NCBI GenBank assembly: GCA_014706295.1
Contig: JACSVZ010000002.1
Location: forward strand, 17,344,494-17,408,493
Length of the DNA: 64,000 nt
Direction of reading: 5' to 3'
DNA from: Lycocorax pyrrhopterus obiensis
Taxonomy: Eukaryota > Chordata > Aves > Passeriformes > Paradisaeidae
Below the pieces are notes generated by a model. That model was not told the DNA's origin, did no database searches, and saw only the letters and a program-made list of their open reading frames with translations. The translations under genes were made by a program, and so were the position numbers. Positions 1-12,500 of the stretch are shown here, piece by piece; positions within the stretch are counted from its first letter, which is position 1; every line of letters starts with the position of its first letter.

Positions 1-3000
1 CTAAGCAACCTGGCTCTTCCTTAAACTGAAAGTTGGTTTTCATAGCACCTTGTTTATCGCTGAGAACTCTGACAAACCTCCACCTTATTTTATGTAACTG
101 TGTCTGGGGGAGTGCCAGATTAGATCTGGTTTACTGTCATAAGGGGACTTTTCCCATGAATGCAGATGATGCAGTTATTTTTAAAATAGCATCTGAAATG
201 TTCTTTGTATCTACTGCATGCTCTTCAAACACCCTGAGCTGTTGGAGAGAACAGATACACCTGTCTGCTGCTGAATCCAAGAAGTGCTGGCTATGTTTCC
301 TTTACTGAAATGTGCCACTGCCCTTTCTGCCTTAGATTTCCCCTTCAGCCCAGGATATGATACAGCATTTACTATTTGTTTTCTACCACTAAAGATGTTT
401 TAAGACAAAATATATCCTGACATGCTCTCTGCTCTGGTTGGGTACTTCTCTTGTCCTATCTTGGATGCAATCTGTAGCTTCAAGAATGATTATTATTTCC
501 AAATTAGAAGCTAACTATAGTCCATAAACCCATTCACTCAGACTGAATCACCAAACAGCTTTCCTTTCAAATTCTTCTAATTCTGACTGCACTTTTCCTA
601 ATGGATAGGACAGAAAATACATGCAAGTAATAAGCAAAATCAACGACACTGAATATGACCCAGTGGGTTATAACTTCAGATGCTAATCTCTTGCCATGTT
701 TCCCCTCCCACAGACTGTGCACATTAATAGCCTTTTCCCAGTCTGACAAGGGCACTGAAAAGCATTTGCTTGAAAAACCTGGAAAGCATTAGGTTCCTCC
801 CCACCCTCAACTCAATCCCCATTACAAATCTATTTTTAATCAGCCCCCACCTCCCCCTTGTTCAGTTGCTTGTAACCTTGCATACAGTATAATAAAATAT
901 GATGGTCCCAAATGTTTTGCTAAACAATGGAAAAAAGATTCTGGCTGCACTGCTCATTTGTTTTCCCTTCTCAATTGGGTTTGTGCAGAATAAATACACA
1001 CACAGTAGGCCTATGCATCCTTCTACAAACACAGATATGCAGACACTGTATACAGACAGCAGTGCAGCTTTCTTGTTTACTCTGCCTCCCTCATTTCCTC
1101 TAGATATTTTTGCACGCTGTCATTTGTGGAATACTGTTGAAACCCAAAGGGATGTCAGCTGAGCCTGTCTCACATTGCAAGCTGTTGGCAGGCTCATTAA
1201 GGCTGGGGGAGCAGCGTGGAGTCTGCTGCCATTGCTCACAGACTGATGCTGCTGGCTGGAAGGATTCGGCCAAGCTCAAGGGGCCACACCAGCTGATTTC
1301 TTCAGACGCTCCTCAGCCTTGACATTATTGTTGCTGTCTCAACAAGGACCCTAAAGTTGTTACTAAAAGTGCCAGCAGCTGCTGTCAGCTTCTTGGAGAA
1401 GAAATCCAATATAATAAAAGTCTTCAAGGGTTTCAAACAGGGTAAAAGGGCATGTTTTCTTACTCCTATAACCAGCCTTGACTGTACATGGTATAGCCTG
1501 TACAATGAAATTACTTTGCATTTGTTATTGGGTAACTACACTTTTTCTGTTTGTTAATTTCAGAATTGTCTGCATCATTTTATGATCTACCTAACTTCAT
1601 TATTTCTAACTCTGCAGATATTACCTGTCATTTGTTGCAGCCCAAGAGAATCCGTATCTCTTGCCCAAGAGCTTTTGGGGAAGCTGTTGCCTATTTGAAA
1701 GCCAAGGTAAAAGGCAAGAAGCAGAATGTAGCTCTCATAAAAGTAACACCTGGCCATCAGCCTCTTTGTGGCTGATCCAGTTATTAAAAAAAAAAAAAGG
1801 AGAAAAAAGTCACAACTGAAATAGACATTAGTCACAGCTGCTATTTGGCTTTTCTGTGTTAAGTATCACCTAACTTCCTGCATAATTAGGCTGAGCAGTA
1901 TCCAGTTACCCTGAGGTTAAAGGAGGGCACTCTTGTTCTTCCAGTTCATCTAGGCTGCTATGAAATCAGGGATGCATGTGTACTGTCCACAAAAGAGAAC
2001 AAATCAAGTAAAAATTTCACTACATATTAGGAATTTAGTAGCCGAATTAAAACGGGGAATCCAAAGTTCCCAGTGCTTGTTTTTGTTTTGTACTCAAGGG
2101 CACCATACATAAATCAAGATATTTAAGAGCCACCAATCCTAAGGAAGAACACCTAAATCTAAGGACAGATTAAAGGAAGATTAGTATGTCTCAGCATTTT
2201 GCCTATTTGAGTAACAATATTCTTAAATCACTCAACCACACACTATTTTCTTCCAAGCAAGGACTAGCACTAGAATTATTCCATCACAATCAGGTTGCTC
2301 TTGATGACCTTCCAAAGACAAATCCCAGTGTCATAGCTAGCATCATCCCCCAGTGCTGCTGTGTCAGACTATGTGAAGGCAATACAGTACTTTCAACAAC
2401 AGTCTCTATTTTCTGGTAGAAGTTGGATCCCACCCATGCCTTCCCTTTTTTCTGTCTGGCACATACAGACCACTGGCTCACCATATGTTTCCATTCACTG
2501 TAATGCACCTCCATCTCCCTCATTTCAACCGATTTTTATTTAGAAAATAAACACTTCAGAACAGCACAGAAAGCAGGAGAATTTGTCTGCCATGTGTGTA
2601 GTAGACTTTAGCCTCTATAAAATTTACTGAAATACAAAACAAAGACGCATTTTGATTAATCCGTTACTTTGGGTTTTTTCCTCTTATTCTTTCATTAAGT
2701 CACTCTCTATGTTTTCAAGCATTAGGGAAGAAGGGAGCTGTATTTCTGAAATATTTGAATATTCTGAAATACTGAGCTTTATGCCTTTGGTTTAATGGTA
2801 TTGGTAGCCTGGCCACATGGCATGGGCTATGCAGTAAACACTTTCAGAGCCAAATCAGAAATTCACTATGGCAAAGGCTTACCAAGCAGTCTGCACAAAG
2901 GCTAGGCTGCAGTATACACTCAAGTCAAAACAAAACTAAAGCAAGCAAGGAAGGTCTAACTTAACAAGAACTGGAAACCCAGAGATCTCCATTTTCTTCC

Positions 3001-5094
3001 TCCTCTGCTTGAAACAGACTTTGTAAATGGGGGCAGAGCATTTCACCATCAGCAGGTGTTTCTTTAACTGCTCCTAGGTAGATAAAACAGAGCACTGGAA
3101 ATATGATTTCATTAGCATTTATAAGCAAAACTGTGCGGAAAACATTGTTGCACAACTATGTAAGTTATCCTCATTCCACACAGTGGATTCCAACGAAACA
3201 AGCATGGAAAGCAGCACATGGGACCTTCTACTAGGTTCAGCTGTGGTAGTTTCTTCTCAGTAGCTGGTACAGTGCTGTGTTTTGGATTCTCTATGAGAGT
3301 AATGTCGACAGCAACAGCCGAAATATCAGTGTGTCAAGCAATGCTTACATTAAGTCAAGGACTTTTCAGTTTCCCATGCTCTGCCACTGAGGAGGTGCAC
3401 AAGAAGCAAGCAGAGCCAGGACAGCTGACCTGAACCGGCCAAAGGGATATTCCACACCATGGAACATCAAGCTCAGTATATAAGCTGGGAAGAGTTGGGC
3501 AGGAGGGGTCACTCGTGGTGGGGGACAGGACAGGCATCAATCAGCAGGTGGCATTGTGCATCACTGGTTGTTCTTAGGTTTCATTTTCCTTTTCTATTTC
3601 TCCATCATTTTAGTAATAGTATATTTTATTATCATTGTTATTATTATATTTTACTTTGTTTCCATTATTAAACTGTTCTTATCTCAACCTACCAGTTTTA
3701 TCTTTTTTCCCCAGTTCTCCTCCCCATGGCAGTGGGGGCAGGGGAAATGAGTGAATGACTGCATGGTACTTAGTTGCCAACTGGGGCTAAACCACAAGAG
3801 AACCAGGACTGGGTTTTTTCCCTTTTATTCTTGGCTGCAGAAATGCAACTTACAGTCCCACCCCTCTGCTGACATGTTTTGCTCATAAGACATTAGGAGA
3901 AGGAGGAGCACTTGTCAAAGTATATAATCACGTTTGGGATAACTAGAATACATTAAAAAACAAGGTTTACCAGATCACATGGGAAACAATATTTTCTTCT
4001 AGGAAGAAACATGAGCTATTTAAAAAGTATTCCCTTGAATTCAGAAGTCAAAAAGTACTTGACAAAGAAAAACATTTTTCCACTTGCAGAAATATTTAGT
4101 CGTAAATCAGCCTTTACCAAAGACTTCATTTCTCATTTCGAGTTTAAGAAAAAAAAAAACAAAGTGAAAATACAAAAAAAATGTTTACAAAAATTCTGAG
4201 TTCTTCTTGCTCAAATACGTTAGCAGCTGAATTCATCAAAACCAACTGTTTTCCTAAATTTAGACTTGGCTTTGATAAATTGGCATTTTACAGCAAATTA
4301 GGCAAACATCTCCTGACTTCTGGTAGACAAATGTCAACTTTCCCTACATTTTAATTGTCCTTTCCAAAAGCACAGAAGTGCACAAGGTGCCTACTCTCAC
4401 AGAAACCAAATGGGTGCCTTGGAAATCACCTTTACATGGCAGAATTAAAAGAAAAATCAAAATGTATTTTGTTTTAAAGTTTCACTGAACACATATGACT
4501 GCCCAGGCTGAATGATCTATGATTTGCTGACAGATGGAACCAGACACAGACCTTCAGAAGAAAGGGGAAGCAGGAAGGAGCTGAGCACAAACATTTTAGC
4601 CAGCTCTGTCAAAATGCTGGCATTTCTACTAAGAAGGAATTACAGTATCCAATTCTGCCTGTTATTCTGTATCACTCTATCAAAAGATCATGTTTTTCTG
4701 AATAATTACTATTAGCATTTCAGCTACTTCTGCTATATTTTGCAAAGCTGTCCAAGGAAAAGTGACACTGACATTAAAAGCCTATTTTGATTTTGAGCGC
4801 AAAATAATTGTTAGACTTGCAAAGCAGAATCTCATAAATAATTTCATTGGTAATCTTTTTCCCTGTAACTGTTATCTCTTCACAATAACTTAGCTTCTGT
4901 TTTATTTAACACCAATAATTCTGAAATGCAGGCAGTCCTGAAACTCATGCATTCCATAACACCTAGCACAGAAAGATTTCTTCAGCCCTACAAACCACAT
5001 TTAATGTCTATAAAATAAATAACATCTATACTACAGAACACTACTCAGTGTAAAGATTTGTTATTGAAGTGAGGTCCCTTAGGGACAGACATAC
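1..5094 (-). other. GPR158: GPR158 intron 2, partial
   Basis: Sequence downstream of the exon 2 donor (GTATGT), running off the left edge. It is AT-rich. The one recognisable element is an LTR at 3229-3796. I searched by eye on the minus strand for an exon encoding the CMPIKGLGF and CICKAGFY region of the receptor and found no match, so exon 3 is probably beyond the window. Confidence 0.8.
3229..3796 (-). mobile_element. Endogenous retrovirus LTR (avian class II-like), probably solo
   Basis: Read on the minus strand, the element opens with TGTGGTTTAGCCCCAGTTGG, the characteristic start of a common avian ERV LTR. It carries a TATA box (3475-3484) and continues through a segment typical of that family, with a CTTTGGCC-GGTTCAGGTCAGCTGTCCTGG region near 3410-3450. 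It ends near CCTAGTA, where the family normally ends in CA. An A/T-rich expansion lies between 3600 and 3690. I saw no matching target-site duplication and no internal retroviral sequence, so it is an old solo LTR or a truncated one. It lies in GPR158 intron 2 in the same orientation as the gene. Confidence 0.75.
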
Positions 5095-5200
5095 CTCAGA
5101 ATTGTTGAGATGACACCTGTGCGTCCCTGAGAACCATCCCTCACTCGAACACTGGTCAATGTCCACCTTCTGCAGATTGATGTCGACTTTGACAACACCT
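5095..5200 (-). CDS. GPR158: GPR158 coding exon 2 (end of Cache domain, start of EGF-like cysteine-rich linker)
   Basis: A 106-bp internal exon, too short to stand out as an ORF. The acceptor is a TTTTCAG tract ending at 5201 and the donor is GTATGT starting at 5094. Its first base completes the arginine codon split at the end of exon 1, and 35 whole codons follow, so it ends in phase 0. The peptide begins GVVKVDINLQKVDIDQ and continues through CSSEGWFSGT and HRCHLNNSE. By memory it differs from mammalian GPR158 at only about three positions. The aspartate in KVDIN (residue 297 here) corresponds to the human glycine-binding Asp307. The two cysteines belong to the EGF-like region that links the Cache domain to the membrane domain. 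Phase agreement with exon 1, consensus splice sites and near-identity make this exon secure. Exon 3, expected to start with CMPIKGLGF-like sequence, was not found between here and the left edge. Confidence 0.95.
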
Positions 5201-8044
5201 CTGAAAACAGAGAGAAACAGCCTTGAACATAACTACAGAAATCGGTTAAACTTTTTTATGATGCTGTAGCCTGAAAAGCAGAACTACATCTTTCTTCTAA
5301 ATATGGAATTTGATAAAATGTCTAAAACCAAAGAAGTTTTGTGCTCCCAGAGCCATGATCACAGACACACATTCTAATTTTAGACTTTACTGAGATGCAT
5401 TATGACAAGAGCTCAGTACATCTAACACATTAAGATTAGGGTGGCAGTTAAGAACAAGTTATATGTTCAAACAATGTAATGCCCTTCATATTTTACAGTG
5501 CAGCAAAGACCCAAAATAAATACAGTGAAAGACCTGCACTACTTTTTCTGATGCCAGCAACCTTCCCAGACAATTCTGAGAGCAAGGGACCAGGCACTGC
5601 ACCTCGCTCCATGTCCAGCCAAAACTACATTCTCCCCCTTTGCTCCAGGGAATCCTATTTTCCAAAACAACTGGCAAAAGCCTTTTTTTGTACTCTCCTC
5701 AATGGCAACCCGGCCTCCAGAGACATTCAGGCCTCTTCTCTGCAGCTCAACATCCTCCTCCAGCAGACATCCAAGCCCTCTCCCCACTCCTCTGCCAGCT
5801 TGCCCTGCAATAAAACCTGATACAACATCAGGAAGTTGCACAAGCCAGCAATAGACCACTGATGTCTGTGAAGCCAAAAAAAAAAGTTTCATACACACAG
5901 GTCCCGAAGGACTGTCTGAATTGTGTAAGACCTATACCAAGAAGTCTCTAGGTTTCATCATCGCCAGTTTACCTCAAAAATTCTTTTGAAAGAAAACCTA
6001 ACAAGCCAATTTCAAAGCTGACACTCTTATTTTATAAAAAAACTTGAAAATCATCAGAAGAAAAAAGGTACAAGACTGTAGCCACATATCTTAAAAAAAA
6101 AAAAGCCTTCAAAGATTTACATATTCTTCAGAACTATATAGGACATTTATAGCATAATTTTGTCAGAGCATGTCATCTATGACTGCTTTGCTGTGGTCCA
6201 GACTTGACAAAAATGTCAATATGCAACTCCTAGGTGCTAAATCATTACACAAACTCATTCATAGCGGATGAATGCTCTGTGCTGATTTCTTAAATCCAGA
6301 ACACCATTCCTTTCAAGTCAATAATTTCAGCCACTCGGGACAGATGTTTTCATTTCCACAGTCTGGACTTCCACAACTACAAACTCATCATCCCTTCTTT
6401 CAGGCTGTGAACTAAGAAGGGCATGGCCTCTATCTCAGAAACACCTTGCTCACCTCAAAGTGTGTTCCCTCTTTTAATTAATGCTCATAACACATTAATA
6501 ATAGTAACAAGATAGCTACAGAGTCATACAGAGAGCATACTTACAAACAAAATTAGAACAGGCATAAGAGTGAGCTTGATCAAAACCAGGACAATACTGT
6601 TCCCTCACACCTGACCCCAGTACAACAAGAGTCCACAACAGCTAGATTTGGACATTGATCTTCAGACACGCTATATAGGAATTGGAGAAACACAACTACA
6701 TCATGTAAGTGGTCAGAAGAATGCATTAGAAAATTAAATAAAACAGACAAAGTACAGGAGCACTTCATCCCTCTCAGTCTCCTGCCTAGAATCTCAACAA
6801 CCTAATGCTGGGCACATTTAGAAATTACTTGAAACATTTTAGTGCTGGTTCTAGCAAGTTCAATTTAAAATAGCACACATCACACTTCTAGAACATTCTG
6901 ATATATTTTTAGTTTACAGCTTTGTGCCTTTGTACACTTGTTTTGAACAGCAGTTTCCCCAGGGACTGCTCAAACCATACTTCTACCCCAAGGAACTGTT
7001 TTTTCCATGTTCCAGGTGAGCAATAACCTTAAGAGGAAAAACTGCCATACTGCACAGATTCTCTCTTTAAAATGTTGATATCAATGGATTACAAACTTAA
7101 CCTGGCAAGACAGATGCCCAGACCAGGAGAGGTAACAGATTATTCATCTGGTCATGTGTAGATCCCACCAGGTAGGTTTCTAGTATTTTCTGGACCTTTA
7201 CAAGCAAATATTAGCGTGTGGGCTGAGGACAGGACCTGTTCTGCAAGCGAATAATCTCCCCATGGCTGCACAGAGGCACAAAGCAGGCAGCAGGACCAGG
7301 ACCAACACTACTCCTTGCTCTCCTAATTCATGTTATACACCAGTCACATCAGCAAAGCTATCAAGAATTAGCATCATCCTGACTACTCTAAAGAAATCAG
7401 TAGGAAAAGCAGTGACGATCCAACTTCAGTAGAAATGCAACCCATTCACGTGGGAGACCTCAAGCACCTTAGGGAAGAAGGTTTTATTTCCTTTACACAG
7501 AAACTTTTTCCCTCGTGTACATTTTGTTTTTAACTGGTAGGAGAGGAAACTCACCTTTCCCTCCTCAAACACTTCTGCAAAGAGAAATTCAGATGACAAA
7601 TAAAGGACAAACTAATCACTGCCAGAAGAGAAGAAACACCTTTAAGAGTTTGCTGTGTGGTATCACAAGCAAGCCCTGTAGGAGCAGGGTGTCAGTAAAA
7701 AACAAAAAAAATATTTTCAAAAGAAAACTTACCTAGAGGTTACTTGTGAGAAAGACAACACACACAAACCAGAGAAATTAGGGTCAGTAAGTGCACTGAG
7801 AAAGCATTTGAGTACGGCCTTGTACCAGAAGTGCTGCAATTTGGAGAATTCATGGCAAGTTCTAGTGGGACAAACATCAGAAAGCAGGAAAGCATCCTAA
7901 CACTCAGAGCCACGTACTGGAAAGAAAGGAAAATACTTCTGGACTTCTCACATCAGAACTGATTAAAGAACTTACATCATTTGAAAGCTCTTTAATACAA
8001 TTATTTTGTTAAAAATAGATGTGAAAATCAGATTCATTCAGCAA

Positions 8045-8890
8045 CTGTCACTGGAAGAAGCCTCTTGTGATCATTCAGTCCAATCACCTGCTCAAAGCAG
8101 GCTCAGTCAATTTCGGGGGATTTTTATACCTTCAATAATGGAGACTTCACCGTCTCTGGGAAATCTGATCTAGTGACTGACCAAACACACAGTGTCAAAA
8201 AAGAAGTTTTCTGATGTTTAAATGAAACTTCTTGTATTGCAGTTTGTGCCTCTTGGGCTTTCCAGCCTTTCACTGAATAAGGCTGAGAAAGGTCTGTCTC
8301 TCTCTCTCCTTTACACTTTTTCACTGGGTACTTACACATAAAATGCCCCTGAAGCCTCTTCTTCTCCAGGCTGAACAGTCCCAGCTCACTCAGCCCTTCC
8401 TGTCTGCCAGATGCTCCAACCTTTAACTATCTGTGTGGCCCTTCACTTGATTTGCTTCGGTACATCCATGTCTCCTGTGCTGAGGAGCCCAGAAGTGAAC
8501 CTTGCACTCTTGATGGAGACCCACCAGGCTGGGTAAAGAGGGAGGATCACTCTCCTCAACCCATTAGCAAAACTTCCTCTCACAGACCAGGAGGCTGTTG
8601 GCTTTCTTTGCCACAGGCACACATTGGTGATTCATGTCAAACTGGTGCCCACCAGGAGTATAGTAAAGTGACTGACCTCCAATTGGACACCAGTCATCTA
8701 CACACAGAAGGCTGCTCAGTTGGTTAAACACTATTTCCCCCTCAGAAATCCATGCTGACTACTCCAAATCACACTGCCCCTCTTGATGTGTTCCAGAAGA
8801 GGTTTTCACAACAATTTCCTCCATCACCTTCCCAGGGACTGAGGTGAGGCTGATCAGCCTGTACTTATTGGAAGATATTGAGTACCTTGG
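8045..8890 (-). mobile_element. CR1 LINE fragment, internally deleted
   Basis: On the minus strand, the 8890-8690 part encodes the conserved reverse transcriptase entry motif (a degenerate YRLISLTSVPGKVME). The 8680-8045 part corresponds to the ORF2 C-terminus (antisense of CTTCTTCTCCAGGCTGAACA at 8356-8375) and the 3' tail, whose end near 8070 reads as ATTGGACTGAATGATCA. The RT core between these parts is missing, so the copy is deleted and decayed. It is inserted in GPR158 intron 1 in the transcriptional sense. Confidence 0.8.
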
Positions 8891-8940
8891 ACTTCTCAAC
8901 ATCCTTCGTCACAAAGCACACTTTTCCATTCAGCAGCAAA

Positions 8941-9510
8941 GACCTTGGAAAAGACCTTTTAAGATCACTGAGTCCCAGCCATTAACCAAGGACTGCCAAA
9001 GTCACCACTAAACCATGTCCCTAAGTGCCACATCTTTTAAATACCTCTAGGGATGGTTACTCAACCCCGGCAGCCTGTTCTGATGCGTGACAATCCTTTC
9101 AGTGAAGCGAGTTTTCCCAATATGCAATGTAAAACTCCTCTGGCACAACTTGAAGACATTTCCTCTTGCCCTATCAGTTGTCACTTGTTAGAAGAGACCA
9201 ACCCCCACCTCTCCCCAACCTCCTTTCAGGCAGTTGTAAAGAGCAATAAGGTCTCCCCTGAGCCTCCTTTTTTCCAGCCTAAACACCCCCAGCTCCCTCA
9301 GCTGCTCCTCACAGGACTTGTGCTCCAGACCTTTCACCAGCTCCACTGCCCTTCTCTGGACTTGCTCCAGCCTCTTTAATGTCTTTCCTGCAGTGAGGGG
9401 CCCAAAATTGAACACAGGATTTGAGGTACAGCCTCACCAGCAATCAGTACAGGGGAGTGATCATTTCCCTGGTCCTGCTGGCCACGCTATTCTGATACAA
9501 GATACTCACG
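8941..9510 (-). mobile_element. CR1 LINE 3' fragment
   Basis: The minus-strand translation around 9415-9188 gives the familiar CR1 ORF2 tail ([20 protein letters not shown], then [20 protein letters not shown]). The 3' UTR follows, with the typical AAGATCACTGAGTCCCAGCC block on the plus strand at 8960-8979. The extreme 3' ATTCTATG repeats are missing. It abuts the 8045-8890 fragment in the same orientation but is a different, younger-looking copy. The 5' limit near 9510 is approximate because similarity fades. Confidence 0.9.
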
Positions 9511-12500
9511 ATCACAGTCATGCTCAGACAGTGTCTCCATATTCCTCCCAGGTCACCAGGCCCCGCTTCCACCTGCAATTTCAATTTATGCTTAAGTTTT
9601 GTCATGATCTCCCTGTTAAGCTATGCAAGCTTGAAAATATTTTCATAATACTTCTTCCAGAAACACTATAAAATTCTTCCATTTCAAACTAAATGTTCTT
9701 TTTGCTTCTCTTGTACTAAAACATTTCTTACAAGAATGTTTGTCTTTCACAAAACCCAATCTTCATGAACTCAATGCAAACTTTTCTACCTACGCTCTTC
9801 CCATCTGCAGCTCTTCTGCAGCACAACCTGAACTTTTGATGTGGTTAAGTTGTTCTGGTTTTCCTTTTCTCAGTGTTTTGTGAGTTTCTGGGGTGAAAAT
9901 CTCAGCAAGAAGAAACAGGACAGTGCAGAAGCAGGAGCAGGAAAGCAATCTCTCCTAACAGTTACAAGCTGCCATTGGATTTCAAATGTTTCCCCCCATG
10001 GTGCGTATTATCATTCTTTTTTCACTAGACCTCTGCAATAGATGTTTCATAGTAACATCACACTTCTGAAGTAGTACCACGGTCTGAAACTACTTGAGAA
10101 TACAGTGCTTTCAAAAGCAAAGTTTCTTTAAGCGTATATGTGGCATTTACAAAAAGTATCATGATGGTACAAGACTTCTACCACATTCATTCGAGATCCT
10201 TTGCCATTTTAAAACACCATCTCAGACTTGTACCTCACTGCTGTTACACAGAGTACACCAATATGTACACAATATATTTTTGAAATTCATCTGTGATTAA
10301 TACAGTAGCTGGCACAGCCTGTTTAGCCACCCACATTTCCAGTTATTTTTGATTCAGCATTCGGAAAATGGAACATATGGAAGAACACATCCTCCCAGAA
10401 CGTATATGGACCAACTCCCTGTGTTATATTTATCGAACTAATTGGGAATAATTGCAGTGTTGCTATCTTGGTGGAAGCAATCAAGACAAGTATCAAGGGT
10501 GTAAGACTAGACTCTGCTTGTCAGCGTAACACATTCATCCACACTGGCAATGCTGCCTGGCTGAACCAAGACACAGCCGTAAGTTAATAACAATATTACT
10601 GGTAATCATGGACCATCTGGCAGGTAAGTATATTTTGTTAATCTCCTTGTAACAATAGATATTTGTTTCCTGCCATGATTTTACAGTCCTTACACACACA
10701 AAAGAGATATTTAAGGACTGCATGTCCATGCTAAACACGCAGTTAAGAAAGAATTAGTTGAATTATACATAAGATAATCATTGAAGAATGATGTCATCAA
10801 GGATTTTCTGTCAGGTCAGAGGTTTGATTTAAGAGGCTTTAATGCCTGTCTGTATTTCCAGTACTACTGTTTGTTGGCATGCTGCTTGCCTTGAAATCTG
10901 TGCCAGAAATTGATTTAAGCTTATTTTCCCAACCTACTAGCTATCTTGATAGTTTCAGTAGTTATAATATTTCATTGTAACAACATGTTGTAAAACCTAT
11001 CTACAGAATATTTTTTTGCATCTACCGTTACATCATAAAAAAAAAAGCAGAAGGAGCATGTTCTCCTTCTCCTTGTCAATTTAAGCCAGAACAGTACAAA
11101 ATAATAGCCTGCCAGCATTTAAATGGTGATAAACAGTATCCTTGTCCTCTAAGTCTTCAAAAGCTTTTTTGGCACAGAGGTCATCACAGCTCAGCTAAAC
11201 ACGCAGTTTGCCTTCTAAGTTTGTACACTTATTTTTGACCCTGTAAGCATTGTGAGCACTCATAATTAAGGTATAAGGCATGGTTATCACACACTGAAGT
11301 GGGCATCATCCCCCACATCTAGACAGCTGCTCAGATTCTTGCTGTCATATTCATTCAGCCCTCCATGCTGTCCTTCATAAGTCTTCTTTACCACAAAACA
11401 AGGAGATAAGAAAAACAAGTTCTCTACAGCCCTCAGAAATCTACAAATGCCCACTCCTCTAGACAAATACACACTGTATTTAGCACAGCCAATGTTTTCA
11501 GGGCAGATGCCTTTTCTGACCACTCTCATTTTTGAGGTTGCCACTTTCAAGAACATTAATCTTCAAATACTGCATACTACCTGACACCTGAGGCTCCTCC
11601 AATGTACCATCAACTGAGCATCTGAAAATAATCCTGGTGCCAAATTCACAAATGAGTTTCAGCTATAAGTCATACTGACAAACAGCAGCTTCTGCAGGTT
11701 CAGCTTGCCTTTGAAAGTTAAGATTTGGGATTCTGCATCACTTAGACATTGTTAAAGTTGTTACCGTGCATAACCAGCCAGATTCACAAAAGGCTCCTGG
11801 GACACGACACACACAATTTTGACCTGGTCACAGAGTTACCACCAATTCCTTACTAACAGGACAGGCACCTCCCTAATTCCTCAGCCATAGCACGACTGCT
11901 GCTCTTCAGCACACATTTTCAAAGGAGAACCAGCTTTCACTAAAAATAAATTTAACTGAGGAGTAAGGTAAAGCAGTGTGGGCACATAAATTAGGATTCA
12001 CCTGCAAAGAAAATCCCTCTAGGCCATTTGGAACAGTACTACAAGAGCAGAATACTTAAAGCTGAATTCTCCATTGTCTGAAGAATTATTTCAAATTTAA
12101 ATCTGCCTTGAGATTTATGGCATGCAGTGCTGCCTCCCTGGGGATTTCCCTGCAGTTTAGTCAGAGAGTTTCTTAGATACTCTGAGAGGCAGAGATGGTT
12201 TTGGGTTGTTTTTTTTTTTGCTTGAGGATGCCCAAGTTGCTGCTAGCATCTTCACTCTGCCACAAAACCTTGTATACGAATACCAGGTGTCAGTGATGGT
12301 GGAGTACCACTTACATTAGATTATCCCTATGAAAAAAGGTCTTGGAGCCAAATTCAGGTTACTTTTTTTGAAGTGTTTCCATTACCCTCCATGGGGTCAA
12401 AGAGGCAGGTGGAAAGAAAGGGTCTCAAGGAACAGAGCACAGAAGAAGAAAATATGCTAGGAATACAAAGAGCTTTTGAAATAGAAGAATCCTACACAGG

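Noticed and set aside
1..5094. GPR158 exon 3
   Set aside because: No minus-strand sequence compatible with the expected CMPIKGLGF or CICKAGFY motifs was seen; it is probably left of the window.
5479..5898. Overlapping ORFs of 113 (plus) and 119 (minus) codons near exon 2
   Set aside because: They lie inside intron 1 on opposite strands with no match to the receptor or another family.
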